In this document: in pieces, positions 1 to 12,000 of the stretch
Position numbering within the stretch: the first letter of the stretch is position 1
Layout of the letters: each line of letters opens with the position of its first letter
Source: Pseudomonas sp. B33.4
GTDB lineage: Bacteria > Pseudomonadota > Gammaproteobacteria > Pseudomonadales > Pseudomonadaceae
Length of the DNA: 64,000 bases
NCBI RefSeq assembly: GCF_034555375.1
Contig: NZ_CP140706.1
Coordinates: 2,719,001 to 2,783,000 of the forward strand
Reading direction: 5' to 3'
Notes under the pieces: model-generated
What the model was told of the DNA's origin: nothing
Seen by the model: the letters and a program-made list of their open reading frames with translations, nothing else
The model's database searches: none
Program-made: the position numbers and the translations under genes

Positions 1-1360
1 GCATCAGCTGTTGCAGGCGATCGCGATAGGCATTCCACGCGTCGCTCAATGGCGCCAGATGAGTGCTTTGCTCAAGCTCGGCGGCGATGCGTTGCAGGCG
101 CTCGCCGACCTGGGTCTGTTTTTCCAGCAAGGCTTGAATGGCGTTCTGGCCTTCGTTACAAGCCTGCTGCGCATTGGCTTTGGCTTCAGCATAAGCGGCG
201 ACTTCTTTGGCCAGGCGGGCGAGGGTGCTTTGTTCTTCGAAGGCCTGACGCAACAGCGGCGCGTTTTCCGACTGGCGCTGCTGCGTTTCGCTCAGGGCGA
301 CTTTTGCCGCTTCGAGGTTGTGCTCCAGTTGCGTCTGGCGCTCGGTCAGCTCCGTGTGTTGCTGCGTGTGCGCAGCAATCTGTGCAGCCAACGGCGCCAA
401 CAGCGCATCAAGTTCGGTTTTACGCGCGAACTGATGCCGCTGCGGGCCGAGCTGCTCCAGTCGCGTCAGTTTCACCCGTTCGCCGGCCAGACTTTCCGAT
501 TGCTGCTGTGCACCGTGCAATTGCTCGGTGGCCGCTTGCTGCGCGTCCTGCAACACACGCAAATCCTTGAGCCAGCCGTGCTGTTGCTCAAGCTGTTTGA
601 GCTGCGCCTGTTGCAGTTTCAGCTGTTGTTGCGCAGCGTTGAAGCGCTCGTCCAGTTCGGCCCGGGCTTCGGGTGCCAGCGGGGTGACGCCAGTCGCTTG
701 ATCCTGCAACAGTTTGTGCGCTTCGCGAGCCTCTTTGGTCTTGTCGAAGGCGCGGCGGCCGAGGCGGGTGTACAGCGCGGTGTCCGTGAGTTTTTCCAGC
801 AGTTCGCTGCGGTCGTTGTCGTCAGCCTTGAGGAACGCGCTGAACTCGCTCTGCGCCAGCAATACAGCGCGGGTGAACTGTTCGAAGTTCAGGCCGAGTG
901 CGGCTTCCAGTTGCGTTTTGTATTCGCCTTTCTGACTGGCGAGCAGTTGATCCTGATCGATGTCGCGCAGGCTCTGACGGCTGGCCTGCAGCTTGCCGCC
1001 GGCCTTCTCACGCGCACGGTTGGCTTCCCAGCGCGCCCGATAGCGACGGCCATCGACACCGACAAAATCCACTTCGGCATAGCCTTCGCCGGTGCCGCGA
1101 CGCAGCAGAGTGCGCGGGTCGCCGGTGGCGATTTCGCCGTCAGCGTCCGGGACTTTGGCGTCACGCCCGGTGTTGTTCAAACGCGGGACGGCGCCGAACA
1201 GCGCCAGACACAGCGCGTCGAGCAGGGTGCTTTTACCGGCGCCGGTCGGGCCGGTGATTGCAAACAGGCCAGCGCTGGCCAACGGCTCAGCGGTGAAATC
1301 GATCTCGAACGGGCCGGCCAGCGAAGCGAGGTTCTTCAAGCGTATGGCGAGAATCTTCAT
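1..1360 (-). CDS. sbcC: SbcC exonuclease/SMC-like ATPase subunit, N-terminal part (runs off window)
   Basis: This is the ATPase subunit of the SbcCD (Rad50/Mre11-type) nuclease, which opens DNA hairpins and processes double-strand ends. About 453 N-terminal residues are visible on the minus strand; the rest lies beyond position 1. The protein starts MKILAIRLKNL and carries a Walker A P-loop, GPTGAGKS, at residues 37-44, followed by the ATP-head region and then a Gln/Leu/Glu-rich stretch from about residue 190 typical of the long coiled coil. The start ATG (1358-1360) overlaps the sbcD stop by 4 bp (ATGA), so the two subunits are translationally coupled, as is usual for this pair. Identification is by motif, architecture and the sbcD neighbour; I am confident. 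Confidence 0.93.
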   Translation of the reverse strand, partial: MKILAIRLKNLASLAGPFEIDFTAEPLASAGLFAITGPTGAGKSTLLDALCLALFGAVPRLNNTGRDAKVPDADGEIATGDPRTLLRRGTGEGYAEVDFVGVDGRRYRARWEANRAREKAGGKLQASRQSLRDIDQDQLLASQKGEYKTQLEAALGLNFEQFTRAVLLAQSEFSAFLKADDNDRSELLEKLTDTALYTRLGRRAFDKTKEAREAHKLLQDQATGVTPLAPEARAELDERFNAAQQQLKLQQAQLKQLEQQHGWLKDLRVLQDAQQAATEQLHGAQQQSESLAGERVKLTRLEQLGPQRHQFARKTELDALLAPLAAQIAAHTQQHTELTERQTQLEHNLEAAKVALSETQQRQSENAPLLRQAFEEQSTLARLAKEVAAYAEAKANAQQACNEGQNAIQALLEKQTQVGERLQRIAAELEQSTHLAPLSDAWNAYRDRLQQLM

Positions 1361-2601
1361 GGCTGCTCGCCCTCCAGTTGCACGTCTTGCAAGAGTTCGC
1401 CGAAGTCCTTCAACGTCTGCTCATCGACCTCACTGCCGTAGTTGTCGAGCCAGGCGCGGCTGAACAGTTCCTGCGGGGTGAGTTGGTCGAGTTCGATCAG
1501 CGCGGTGCCATCTTCGACGCCGTCAGCACCACGATTGCCGGCGTATTCGGCGGCGATGCGCACCAGGCGCACGGCTTTGCCTTGCAGGGCGCTTTCGACT
1601 TGATGGCGCAAATCCGGCTGCGGCTCGTCGAGGGTTACGCGCACTTCCAGCCACGGTTGCCGCTGGGTTTCGGCGAGGAGATCAATGTTCGGCAGGTCCG
1701 CCAGTTGCAGCAGGATTTCGGCCAGCGGTGCCGGGCCGATGCGTTGCAGATTGACCGAGCGCGGGACCAGTTTTGGCTCGACGCTGACCAGGTTTTCGCC
1801 GTCGAGGGTGACGTCGAGAATCTGGTGCTGATAGCCGATCTCAGAGAATGACAACGGGATCGGCGAGCCGCTGTAGCGAATGCGCTCTTCACCGTTGACC
1901 TTCTGCGGCTTGTGCAAATGGCCGAGGGCGACATAGCTGATGCTCGGCCCGAACAGGCTGGCGGGCAGGGCTTCGGCGTTGCCGATGATCAGGCTGCGTT
2001 CGGAGTCTTCCGACACCGAGCCGCCGGCCATGTGTGCGTGGCTGATCGCAATCAGCGCCTGACCGGGTTGGCGCTTGGCGTTGGCCGCTTCGATCAGCCA
2101 TTCGTGCACCTGACCGATGCCACGCAAATAGTTGTCGCCCAGATGCGCGCCAGTCACCTCCGCCGGGCGCAGAAACGGCAGCGCCAGGCACCACGCTGCA
2201 ATTTCTCCGGTTTTATCCGGCAACGGCAGCAGCAGGCGTTCGGCATCCAGTTGCCCGTCATCCAGCCATAGCACCCGACCCAGCGCATGCGTGCGCAAAC
2301 GGCGCATCAGCGGCGCGGGCAGTTCGATCCGTGAACCGGAATCGTGGTTGCCGGCGATCATCACGATGGTCAGCAATGGCTGCTGTTCGTGGGCGCTGAC
2401 GATGAAGTCGTAGAGGCGTTCCTGGGCTTTGACCGGCGGATTGACCGTGTCGAAGATGTCCCCGGCAATCAGCAGCACATCCGGCTGCGCCAGTTGCAGT
2501 TGGCGCAGCAGCCATTCGAGGAAGCACGCATGCTCGAAATCGCGCTCCTGGCCGTGCAGGTTTTGCCCAAGGTGCCAGTCGGAGGTGTGGAACAGACGCA
2601 A
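1357..2601 (-). CDS. sbcD: SbcD (Mre11-like) nuclease subunit
   Basis: This is the Mre11-type metallophosphoesterase partner of SbcC. The 414-residue length is normal for the family. All phosphoesterase motifs are readable in order: DWHLG near the N-terminus, GDIFD around residue 47, GNHDS around residue 84, then SHAH and GHLH near the middle, which together bind the two Mn ions. The C-terminal third is the capping/SbcC-interacting region. It is the first gene of a two-gene minus-strand operon and overlaps sbcC by 4 bp. The 407 bp upstream hold a palindrome and the promoter region of the large exoprotein gene transcribed the other way. Nothing unusual is seen. Confidence 0.95.
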   Translation of the reverse strand: MRLFHTSDWHLGQNLHGQERDFEHACFLEWLLRQLQLAQPDVLLIAGDIFDTVNPPVKAQERLYDFIVSAHEQQPLLTIVMIAGNHDSGSRIELPAPLMRRLRTHALGRVLWLDDGQLDAERLLLPLPDKTGEIAAWCLALPFLRPAEVTGAHLGDNYLRGIGQVHEWLIEAANAKRQPGQALIAISHAHMAGGSVSEDSERSLIIGNAEALPASLFGPSISYVALGHLHKPQKVNGEERIRYSGSPIPLSFSEIGYQHQILDVTLDGENLVSVEPKLVPRSVNLQRIGPAPLAEILLQLADLPNIDLLAETQRQPWLEVRVTLDEPQPDLRHQVESALQGKAVRLVRIAAEYAGNRGADGVEDGTALIELDQLTPQELFSRAWLDNYGSEVDEQTLKDFGELLQDVQLEGEQP

Positions 2602-3008
2602 GGTGGACTCCGCAACGTTTAAAGAGGTGATGGCCGCGAGGAAATGATGGGCGGCGAAAGAGGGGAGAGTTTACAGATTATTGCGGTAGGAGGGCTTGTT
2701 GTGCGAGCCAGCGACTGTTCGCGCAGGCACGGTTTGGCTGATAGCACTCATCGAATGCGTTGTTTTGGTGCATCCATTAATTGACGCCAAAATAGTGGCC
2801 ATCTAATATTGCGCCACTATTTTGATATTAGTGCGCTGCTGAGAAGGTGCGATCGGACCTTCCACGATCTGGCCGGTGATCGACTGTCATTAGGTGATCT
2901 ACCTTTCTTCTCGTCATTGCACTGACCGGCCCCCAAGTGCGTGCCTGTCAGGAAGTAGCGCCTGCCATCAATCCAACTATTACTGCCCGTTGTAAAGAGA
3001 TCTTCAAC
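2602..3008. other. Divergent intergenic region between sbcD and the giant exoprotein gene
   Basis: This 407-bp AT-richer region must hold the promoters of both sbcD (leftward) and the exoprotein gene (rightward). It contains no convincing gene. The main structure is a perfect 12-bp inverted repeat at 2788-2799 and 2813-2824. No TpsB/CdiB transporter gene, which often precedes such exoprotein genes, is present. Confidence 0.6.
2788..2824. promoter_or_regulatory. Perfect 12-bp inverted repeat, possible operator
   Basis: The arm CAAAATAGTGGC (2788-2799) and its exact complement GCCACTATTTTG (2813-2824) are separated by 13 bp. It lies about 185-220 bp upstream of the exoprotein start. There is no clean run of T after the second arm, so a regulator-binding site is somewhat more likely than a terminator. 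The binding protein is not known. Confidence 0.4.
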
Positions 3009-6000
3009 ATGGACGTTCGCCAGTACGCCTTCCTCGCCCTTCAGCCTGCTGCTGCCGTGAAAAAACGCGAGTCTTTCCTTGGCATGCCCAAGCGCGGCCT
3101 GGCGTTCCTGTTGGCGAACGTGATGTTCTGGCAACCGATGTGGGCGCAGGCCGACGGCATCGTGGTGGCCAGCCCGAATACTTCTTTGGATCGCGCCGGC
3201 AATGGCGTGCCGATCATCAATATTGCTACGCCCAATGCCAGTGGCCTGTCGCACAACCAGTTTCACGATTACAACGTTGGCGCGCAGGGCGTCATCCTCA
3301 ATAACGGATCGACTCAGACCACCGCCACGCAATTGGGTGGCCATATCATCGGCAACCCGAATCTGAAAAACAGCGGTTCGGCGCAAGCGATTCTCAACGA
3401 AGTCATCAGCGGCAACCCGAGCCAGTTGCGCGGCTACACCGAAGTGGCGGGGCAGTCGGCGCGGGTGATCGTCGCCAACCCTTATGGCATTACCTGCAAC
3501 GGTTGCGGTTTCATCAACTCGCCGCGCGTGACCCTGACCACCGGCAAACCGGTGCTCGACAACGGTCGGCTGGATCGCTTTCAGGTTGATCAGGGTTCGG
3601 TGGCTATCGAAGGCGCGGGCCTCAACGCGACCAACGTTGACCGTTTCGAAATCATCACCCGCAGCGCAAAGATCAACGCGCAACTTCAGGCGCAGAACCT
3701 GACCATCGTTGCCGGTCGCAACGACGTCAATGCACAGACCCTGAATGCCACCGCCCGCGCTGAGGACGGCAGCGCCAAACCGCAACTGGCCATCGACTCC
3801 TCGGCGCTCGGCGGCATGTACGCCGGCGCGATCAAACTGGTCGGTACCGAAGCAGGCGTCGGGGTGAAACTCGACGGCAAGCTGATTGCCAGCGGTGGCG
3901 ATATTCAGCTCGATGCCAACGGCCAGTTGAGTCTGGCCGATACCTCGGCGACCGGCGCCGTCAATGTCAAAGCCGCGAGCCTTGATGCGCAAAGTCCGAT
4001 CTACGCCGGCACCGCGCTGAACGTGCAAACCCAGGGCAACCTGACCAACCGTCAGACCCTCGCGGCCCGCGACAGCATCAGCCTCAGCGCGGGCGGCCAA
4101 CTGACCAACGCCGGCACCATCGAAGCCGGCGTCAATGCCGACGGCAGCCGAAATGCCAACGGCGACCTGAGTATCACCGCGCAGAACCTCGACAACACTG
4201 GCAAAAGCCTCACCGCCAGCCGCAACCTGACGGTCAACACCGCGCAAACCCTCAATAACCAGCGCGGTACGCTGAGCGCGCAAACTGCCGCCGTTAGCGC
4301 CGGCACGCTGGACAACAGCGACGGTGGCAAGGTGCAGACCAGCGCCCACCTGAAACTGAATACCGGCCGGGTGAACAATGCGCACGGAGTGATTTCCGCC
4401 GACGGGCTCGACATCAACGCACTGAGCCTGAACAACCGAGAGGGGGTCGTCACCAGTGACAGCGATCTTCACCTGACCCTGGAGCAGTCGCTGGACAATC
4501 ATTCGGGTGAAGTGTCCAGTGCTGGTGTTTCCCGAGTCGACGCAAACCGAGTGGACAACACCTCCGGCCTGATGACAGGTACCGATCAGTTGACCCTGGC
4601 AGTGAAGAGCGACCTGATCAACCATCTGGGCGTACTGGGAGCTGGCGGCGGTTTGCAGATCAATGCCGACAACCTGGACAACAGCAGCGCCGGCAAGATC
4701 CTCAGTGAGTCTGGCGTGGATTTGCGCGTCAACAGGGTGTTGGATAACCGCAACAACGGGCTGATCAGCGCCGGCAATACGTTGCAACTGCAGGCCCTCG
4801 ACGTTGATAACCGCGGTGGCAGTCTGACCGGTAAACAACGGGTGGCCTTGACCAGCACCACGCTGGACAACCGTGGCGCCAGGCTCACGGCTGACGGTGA
4901 TCTGCAGTTGCGGGTCGATCAGTTGGACAACCGCCAGCAAGGCCTTGTCAATGCTCAGGGGACACTCGATTTTCAGGGAACACTGCTCAACAATCAGCAA
5001 GGTGTACTGGGAGCTGTAGGCCCCTTGTACCTGCAAGTGAAAACACTGGATAACACTGGCGGGCGGATTTCCAGCAGCGCCGATCTGACGGCGCACGCAG
5101 ACCGTTTGAGTCAGCAATCCGGCAAGTTGATGGCGTTGGGTAATCTCAGCCTTTTCGGGACTTATCTGGATAATCAGTCAGGTGGTCTGATCGGGGCGAC
5201 AAAAGCGCTGAAGCTCAATGTCGATGTACTCGACAATCGGGGCGGCGAAATTTCTGCCGGTGCCAATATTGATGTGTCCGGTACCCAACTGGATAACAGC
5301 AACCAGGGCAAAGTCCTCGCGGGTTCGGATCTCGGGCTTCGGGTAGCGCGTGTCATCAATCAGGCTCAAGGGCTACTGCGTGGTAAAGGTGCGGTGCTTA
5401 TCAAGGGCCAGCATCTGGATAACACCCAGGGCCAGCTTCTGGGACAGCAAAGTGTAAACATCGATCTGAGCGCTGAACTCGACAACACCCGAGGCAAGTT
5501 GGCCAGTGCCGGATCGCTGGTACTCAATTCTGGCGCAGCACTGATTAATCAGGAGGGCGTGCTGACCTCCGAGGCTGGCGTGTCGATCAGCAGTGCGAGT
5601 CTCGATAACCATGCAGGTGAAATCAGCTCCCGGGCGGATCTGAAGCTGGTCACCGGCGACCTCAATAACACGTTGGGTGGTCGCTTGATCAGCAACGACC
5701 GACTGGACCTGGTGGCCGGTCAGGTCAGCAACGGGCTGGACAGTCGAATCGCCAGCGATAATGCCTTGATCGCCAGTGTGACCGGGCTGGATCAGCAAGG
5801 CGGGCAGTTATTCAGCAAGCATTCGTTGAGTCTGGACCTCAACCAGGGCCGGTTAAGCAATCAGGGGCTGATCAACGCCCCTTTGCTGGTGCTGAAAAAC
5901 CTTGCAACGGTGGATAACCACGCCGGTGAGATCTCCAGTGCCCAAGGGTTCACCCTCAACGCCGCGAGCCTGGATAACAGCAATGGCAAACTCATCAGCA

Positions 6001-9000
6001 ATCAGGCTCTGACGATACGGATCGAGCAGGCACTGGTGAATGCCAAAGGTCTGATTTCCGCTTCTGCCTTGAATCAGCACAGCGCGAGCCTGGACAACAG
6101 CGAGGGCTTGTTGAGCAGCCGGGGTGAGCTGAATGTTGACGTTGATGATGAGTTTGTTAACCGCAACGGTTCGGTCGTTGGCGACGGTCACACACGACTG
6201 ACAGCGCAGCAACTCAACAACGACAATGGCAAGGTGTCCAGCAAGGGCGACCTCAGTGGCCGTTTCACTGATGTCAGTAATCAGAGTGGTTCGCTGACCA
6301 CCTTGGGCATGCTCAAGCTGGATGCGGGCACTTTGCACAATCAGAAGGAAGGCCTGTTGGGTGGGGTTGCCGGTGGCGTACTGAACATTGGTGCGCTGGA
6401 CAACCGGGGCGGGGAAATTACCAGCAACGGCTCCCTCCAACTGACGGGACTGAAGCTGGACAACAGTGACTCAGGGCAGATATCCGCCTCGGGCTGGCTG
6501 CACCTGACGGTAGATGAAGTGCTCAACCGCAACCAAGGTCGCCTGGCTGCACAGACAGGGCTGAGCCTGCTGGGTACTACGTTGACCAATACTGGTGGCA
6601 GCCTGAGCAGCCAGCAGAATCTCGATGTGCAACTTCTCGGCAATCTTGATAACGGGCAGGGAGAACTGAGCAGCGAAGGGCTGTTGACGGTGAGCGCGGC
6701 CAGCCTGAGTAACCGGCTTGGCATTCTGACCAGCGCTCGCAATCTGGCAGTCAGCACAATGCAGGGGTTGGACAATCAGGGCGGCGAGATAGTGACCGAC
6801 GCAGCCTTGAAGTTGCAGGCGGGTCGCGTCGATAACAGTCATGGCGGCACGCTCAGTAGCAGGGCTGCGATGGTGGTTGGCACGGGTGATTTCAACAACA
6901 GCAATGCAGGTAACGTCAGTAGCGCCTCAACGCTCGATATTCGCGCACAGCAACTGAGCAATAACGCTGGTGGACGCATCACCAGCAGCGGTGACTTGAG
7001 TGTCATTGCCAGCGGCCTCGATCAGCAAGGGGGCAAGCTGTTCAGTGAAGCATCGGTCTCTCTGGATCTGAACGGCGGTCAACTGGATAACCGCAGTGGA
7101 CTTATCAACGGCCCTTTGCTCCTGCTGAAAAATCTGAAAGCTGTCGATAACCGCGGTGGTGAGATTTCCAGCGTGCAGGGTTTTTCCCTGAATACTGAAA
7201 ACCTGGACAACGACAACGGCAAGATCCTCAGCCAGCAAGGTTTGATCTTGCGCATTGAGCAGGCGTTGAACAACGCCAAAGGGCTGATCGCAGCTCAGTC
7301 GCTGGACGGGCATGCGGCCAGGCTGGACAACGAGGGTGGCACGCTTTCCAGTCGCAGCGACTTGACGCTGGGTGTTGATGGTCTGCTCATCAATCGCAGC
7401 AAGGGGCTGATCACTGCTGACGGCAACCTCACCCTTGCGAGCAACGGTCTGGACAACCAGCAAGGTACGTTGCTGGGCACTGCCATTGGCATCGATCTGG
7501 GCAGTGTTGCTGCCGACCTGAACAACGCGGCAGGTTTGATCACTACAGCAGGCGAGTTGAGCATCAAGCACCTGCGTGACCTCAATAACCAGGGCGGAGA
7601 AATCTCCACCAGTCAAAACCTGCAGTTGGGTGCACGAGTCCTCGATAACGGTAGCGGCAAGCTGCTCAGCAACGGCACCCTGCAACTGCAGGCTGGCAGT
7701 GTGATCAACCAGAGAGGCCTGTTATCGGGATGGCAAGGTCTCGAAGTCGCTGCGGATGATTTGGACAACCGTAACAACGGCACGCTTTCCAGTCGCGATG
7801 GCAACGTTGATGTGCGTGTCGCCAACACTCTGCTCAACAGTGCTGGGGGGGCGCTGGTCAGCCACCAAGCGCTGACTGTTGCAGCCAACAGTCTCGACAA
7901 TCGGGACAAGGGCATCGTGTCCAGCGGCGCCGGGCAGGTCCTGACGATCGGCGCAGCGCTGCGCAATGGCCAAGGCGGCCTGATCAACAGTGCGACGACA
8001 CTGAGTGTGCAGGCCAGAGAAGTGGATAACGACGGCGGTACGATCGGCGCTGGTGAGGCGATTGATATCACCACTGCAACGCTGGATAACACCGCCGGAA
8101 CCTTGATTGGCAAGGATGCGCTGACCCTGAATCTGCTGGGTGTGTTGACCAATACCCAAGGCAAATTGGCCAGCGCAGGCGACTTGCTGATCCGTGGGGC
8201 CAGTCAAGTCGACAATCAGGGAGGGCAACTGGCAAGCCAGCACTTGTTGACCCTGTTGACCGGCGGCCTGGACAACCGTAATCGAGGCACTGTTGCCGCC
8301 GCACAGGCGCTGGATATCCGCGCCGACGGTGCTGTGCAGAACGGTAATGGGGGGCTGATTTACAGCCAGAAGGCCGGTTTGCAACTCAAGGCGGCCAGTC
8401 TTGAGAACGCCGACGGCGCGGTGCAGAGCGAAAAGGGTCTTGTGCTCGATGTGAGCGGGAAACTCGACAACCAGCGCGGCAAGATCATCGCCCAGTCGGG
8501 CGATGTCACCCTGGGCGCCACCTCCGTGGATAACCGTGGAGGGACGCTCGCCAGTCTTGCTGGCACTCTTGAAGTACAGACCACAGGCGCCCTGCGCAAT
8601 GGTTACGACCTGAGTCAGAACCGCCAGGGCGGCATCATTCAGGCGCAACGCCTGAGTTTCACCAGCGCCAGTCTGGATAACAACGGTGGCCGCGTTTCCG
8701 CGCAGAATAATGACATCTCCATCACCACTGGCAATTTCGACAACCGTAACGGTGGGCTTTATGGTCAGGGCGCTGTTCGCATTTCGGCCAACGATTTCCT
8801 CAATACCGGAGACATTCCGGGCCAGGTGGCAGGCCGGCAAGTCGATTTCAGCCTGACCGGCTTGCTGGATAATCGTCTTGGTGTTATCGAAAGCGATGGC
8901 CAGTTGAAGGTCAGTGCCGCGAGCCTGAACAACCAGGGCGGACAATTGCGGGCGTTGGGTAAAACAGGCAAAACCGAGTTCCAGATTGGTGGGCTTTTCG

Positions 9001-12000
9001 ATAATCGCAATGGTCGTCTCGAAACTGCGAACTATGACCTGACACTCAATGCCGGCAACTTCCAGAATGCGGGCGGCCATGTATTGCATGCGGGAATCGG
9101 TACATTCGATATCAGCATGGCCAACCTCACGCAGGCGGGCGGTGATCTGCTCACCCGGGGTGGCCTGACGCTGGCTGCCGATAGCTGGACCAACAGTGGC
9201 GTGATCCAGGCCGGACGTCTGACGGTCAATGTCAACACGCTCAATCAGACAGCGGGTGGCCAACTGTTGGCCTCCGACAGCTTTGTTGGCAGTGGTGGGA
9301 ACTGGAACAACGATGGGCTCATTGCCAGTGATGGCAGCCTTGGATTGACCCTTGGCGGCGTGTACAGCGGCAATGGCCGAGCCAGTAGCAAGGGCATTTT
9401 TGTCCTTGGGGCCGGGCAAGTGAATCTGACGGCAACTGCCAGTCTTGCCGGCGGGGACGCCACCACACTCAACGTCGGTGGCGTGCTCGGCAATCAGGGG
9501 CGAATCAGTTCGGCAGGTGGGCTGACCATCAATGCAGGCGGGGTGAACAACTACGGCACCGTGGCCAGCAATCAGAACTTGCGGCTCAATGCCGGCAACG
9601 TTTTAAACGATCACGGGTTGCTGTTCAGTGGCGCCGCGATGTCCCTGTTGACCAATGATCTGGTCAATAAATATGGCGACGTCTACAGCATGGATAACCT
9701 GACGGTCGCCAGGGACGACGCCGGTAACTGGACCAATCGCCTGGAAAATATTTCTGGAAATATCCAGAGTTCGGGCGACATGTTGCTAAGGGCCTCCACC
9801 CTGGAAAACCGCAAGGATTTCTTCAAGGTGACTTCCCAGCTGACTTCAGGGGCGATCGGCCTGCGCCAGACGGGCAATCAGTCCGGCCATATGGTTTTGA
9901 TGGAGAACTACGAAACCAAGGTCGAAGCCGACTCGGCCGCGGCCAACATCTCGGCGGGTCGTAACCTCGACATCGCAGGTGGGACCCTGACCAACTCAGC
10001 CTCGGTGATCACCGCCGGAGCGAACCTGACCGCCAACCTTTCCAGCTTTACCAATGCCGGCGCGACGCTGGGCACTTACTCCACACTCAAGTCCTTTGCG
10101 TTGCCGGAGGTCCGCAAAGACAAGGCAATCATCCAGCTGTGGCGCTCGTTCATGGAATACAACGCGGTCAATGATCCTTCCTATAAAGGGCCGGTTGGCA
10201 AGCAATTGGCAGCGTTTCGCTCTTGGGATGTGAACTGGAACGAGTCTGTCGTGACACCGAGAGTGTCTGTCGCTACCGGGGGGAGCCAACACACAAATAT
10301 CTATTTCGGCTGGAAACATTACACAAGCTCGAGTGGCCCGGAACAATTCCGCAGTTATTCGCCAGCGCCGGCGTACAACAAGGCCAACCCCGCGCCGCTC
10401 CCGGCTGCCTTGCAGAACGTCACGTTCTTCGACAACAAGACCATCACCGGCCCTGGCGTGGCGGGTGATGCTACCGCCGTCGTTCAGGCCGGCGGCAGTC
10501 TGACGATCAATGCCACGAAAAACCTGACTAACAGCGTCGAGCGAGCAGGCCAGCCGGTTTCTCTGAAGAACGGCCGTACGTATGAGTCCACCCTGCCAGG
10601 CGCTCCGTCGGTAACGGTCATTAACGTACAGTCCCATTTGCCACCGGATCTGGCGCAGCAACAAGTCAATCCGTTAGCCCTCTCGGGATTCACCTTGCCC
10701 CAAGGCCAGAACGGTCTGTTTCGTTTGAGCGGCCAGACGTCGACGGTGGCGGGTAACGCCGGACCGGATTTGCGCATGGGCAGCGCGACGATCAGCGTCG
10801 GTAAACACGAACCAGGATTTCCCGCCAGACCGACGACTGCGATCAAGGCAGTGGATGCGGCTTCATCTACCGCGAGCAGCCTGGCGATTGATAGGGTCAG
10901 CAAAGGCTTCAATGTCGACGACGCCGCCTCAAAACTCAGTGCGGCAATGGCCGGCAACAGCGCGACTCAGACAGCCATTCCCAAACGTTCAATGACAGCC
11001 GCCGATTCGCCTTTCAGTGCGCAGAATCTGAACCGGGTGCAAGGTCTGCCAGATACCAGTGTTCGCAGCAATCCACATAAATACCTGATTGAAACCAATC
11101 CGGTACTGACAGACCTCAAGCAGTTCATGAGCTCGGATTACTTGCTGGCCAATCTCGGCTACGACCCTGATATCAGCGCCAAACGTCTGGGCGACGGTCT
11201 GTACGAGCAGCGATTGATTCAGCAAGCCGTTGTCGCCCGCACCGGGCAACGCTTTATCGATGGCCAGACGTCGGACGAGAAACTGTTCAAATACTTGATG
11301 GACAACGCCATCAAGAGCAAGGATCAACTCAATCTGGCAATGGGCGTCAGCCTGTCGGCCGAACAGGTGACAGCGCTGACCCATGACATCGTGTGGCTAG
11401 AAAAGCATGAGGTGAACGGAGAGTCCGTGCTTGTCCCTGTGCTTTATCTGGCGCAGGCCAACAATCGCCTGGCGCCCAATGGTGCATTGATTGCCGGTAA
11501 CGACATCAACTTGATTGCCGGGCAGGATCTGAACAACGTCGGTACGTTGCGGGCAACCAACAACCTGTCCGCCACAGCGGGGAACAACCTGGTCAACAGT
11601 GGACTGATCGAGGCGGGCAATCGTCTGGACCTGCTGGCGACAAACGATCTGATCAATGCTGCAGGCGGGATCATTTCCGGTCGCGATGTCAGCATCACGG
11701 CCACCCAGGGTGATCTGATCAACGAACGCAACGTCATCCAGAGCCAGACCACCTTCGGCGGCACGACGCTGCAACGCAGCTATCTCGACACCGCCGCCAG
11801 AATAGAAGCGGCAAACAATCTGAGCCTGACCGCGGGAAGAGATGTCAGCAACCTCGGTAGCGAGATCAAGAGCATTGGCGATACGACGATCAAGGCTGGG
11901 CGTGACGTCAATATCACGGCCCTTGAGCGGCATGACGGTCTGAGTATCGGATCGCATTCGCGCACCAGCACGGTGGTGCAGAACGGTGCGGTTGTGGACG

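Noticed and set aside
2788..2824. Sigma-54 promoter reading of the palindrome spacer (TGGC ... TTGC)
   Set aside because: The GG-to-GC distance is 14 instead of the required 12, so it does not fit.
2817..5117. 766-codon minus-strand open frame opposite the exoprotein N-terminus, and similar long antisense frames through 16 kb
   Set aside because: The repetitive haemagglutinin coding sequence keeps the opposite frame open. The sense protein has a signal peptide, TPS domain and toxin, and the antisense has none.
4200..9700. Regularly spaced near-repeats that might suggest a CRISPR-like or tandem DNA array
   Set aside because: They are degenerate coding repeats (LDN-G units) of the haemagglutinin domain, with no exact repeats and no spacers.
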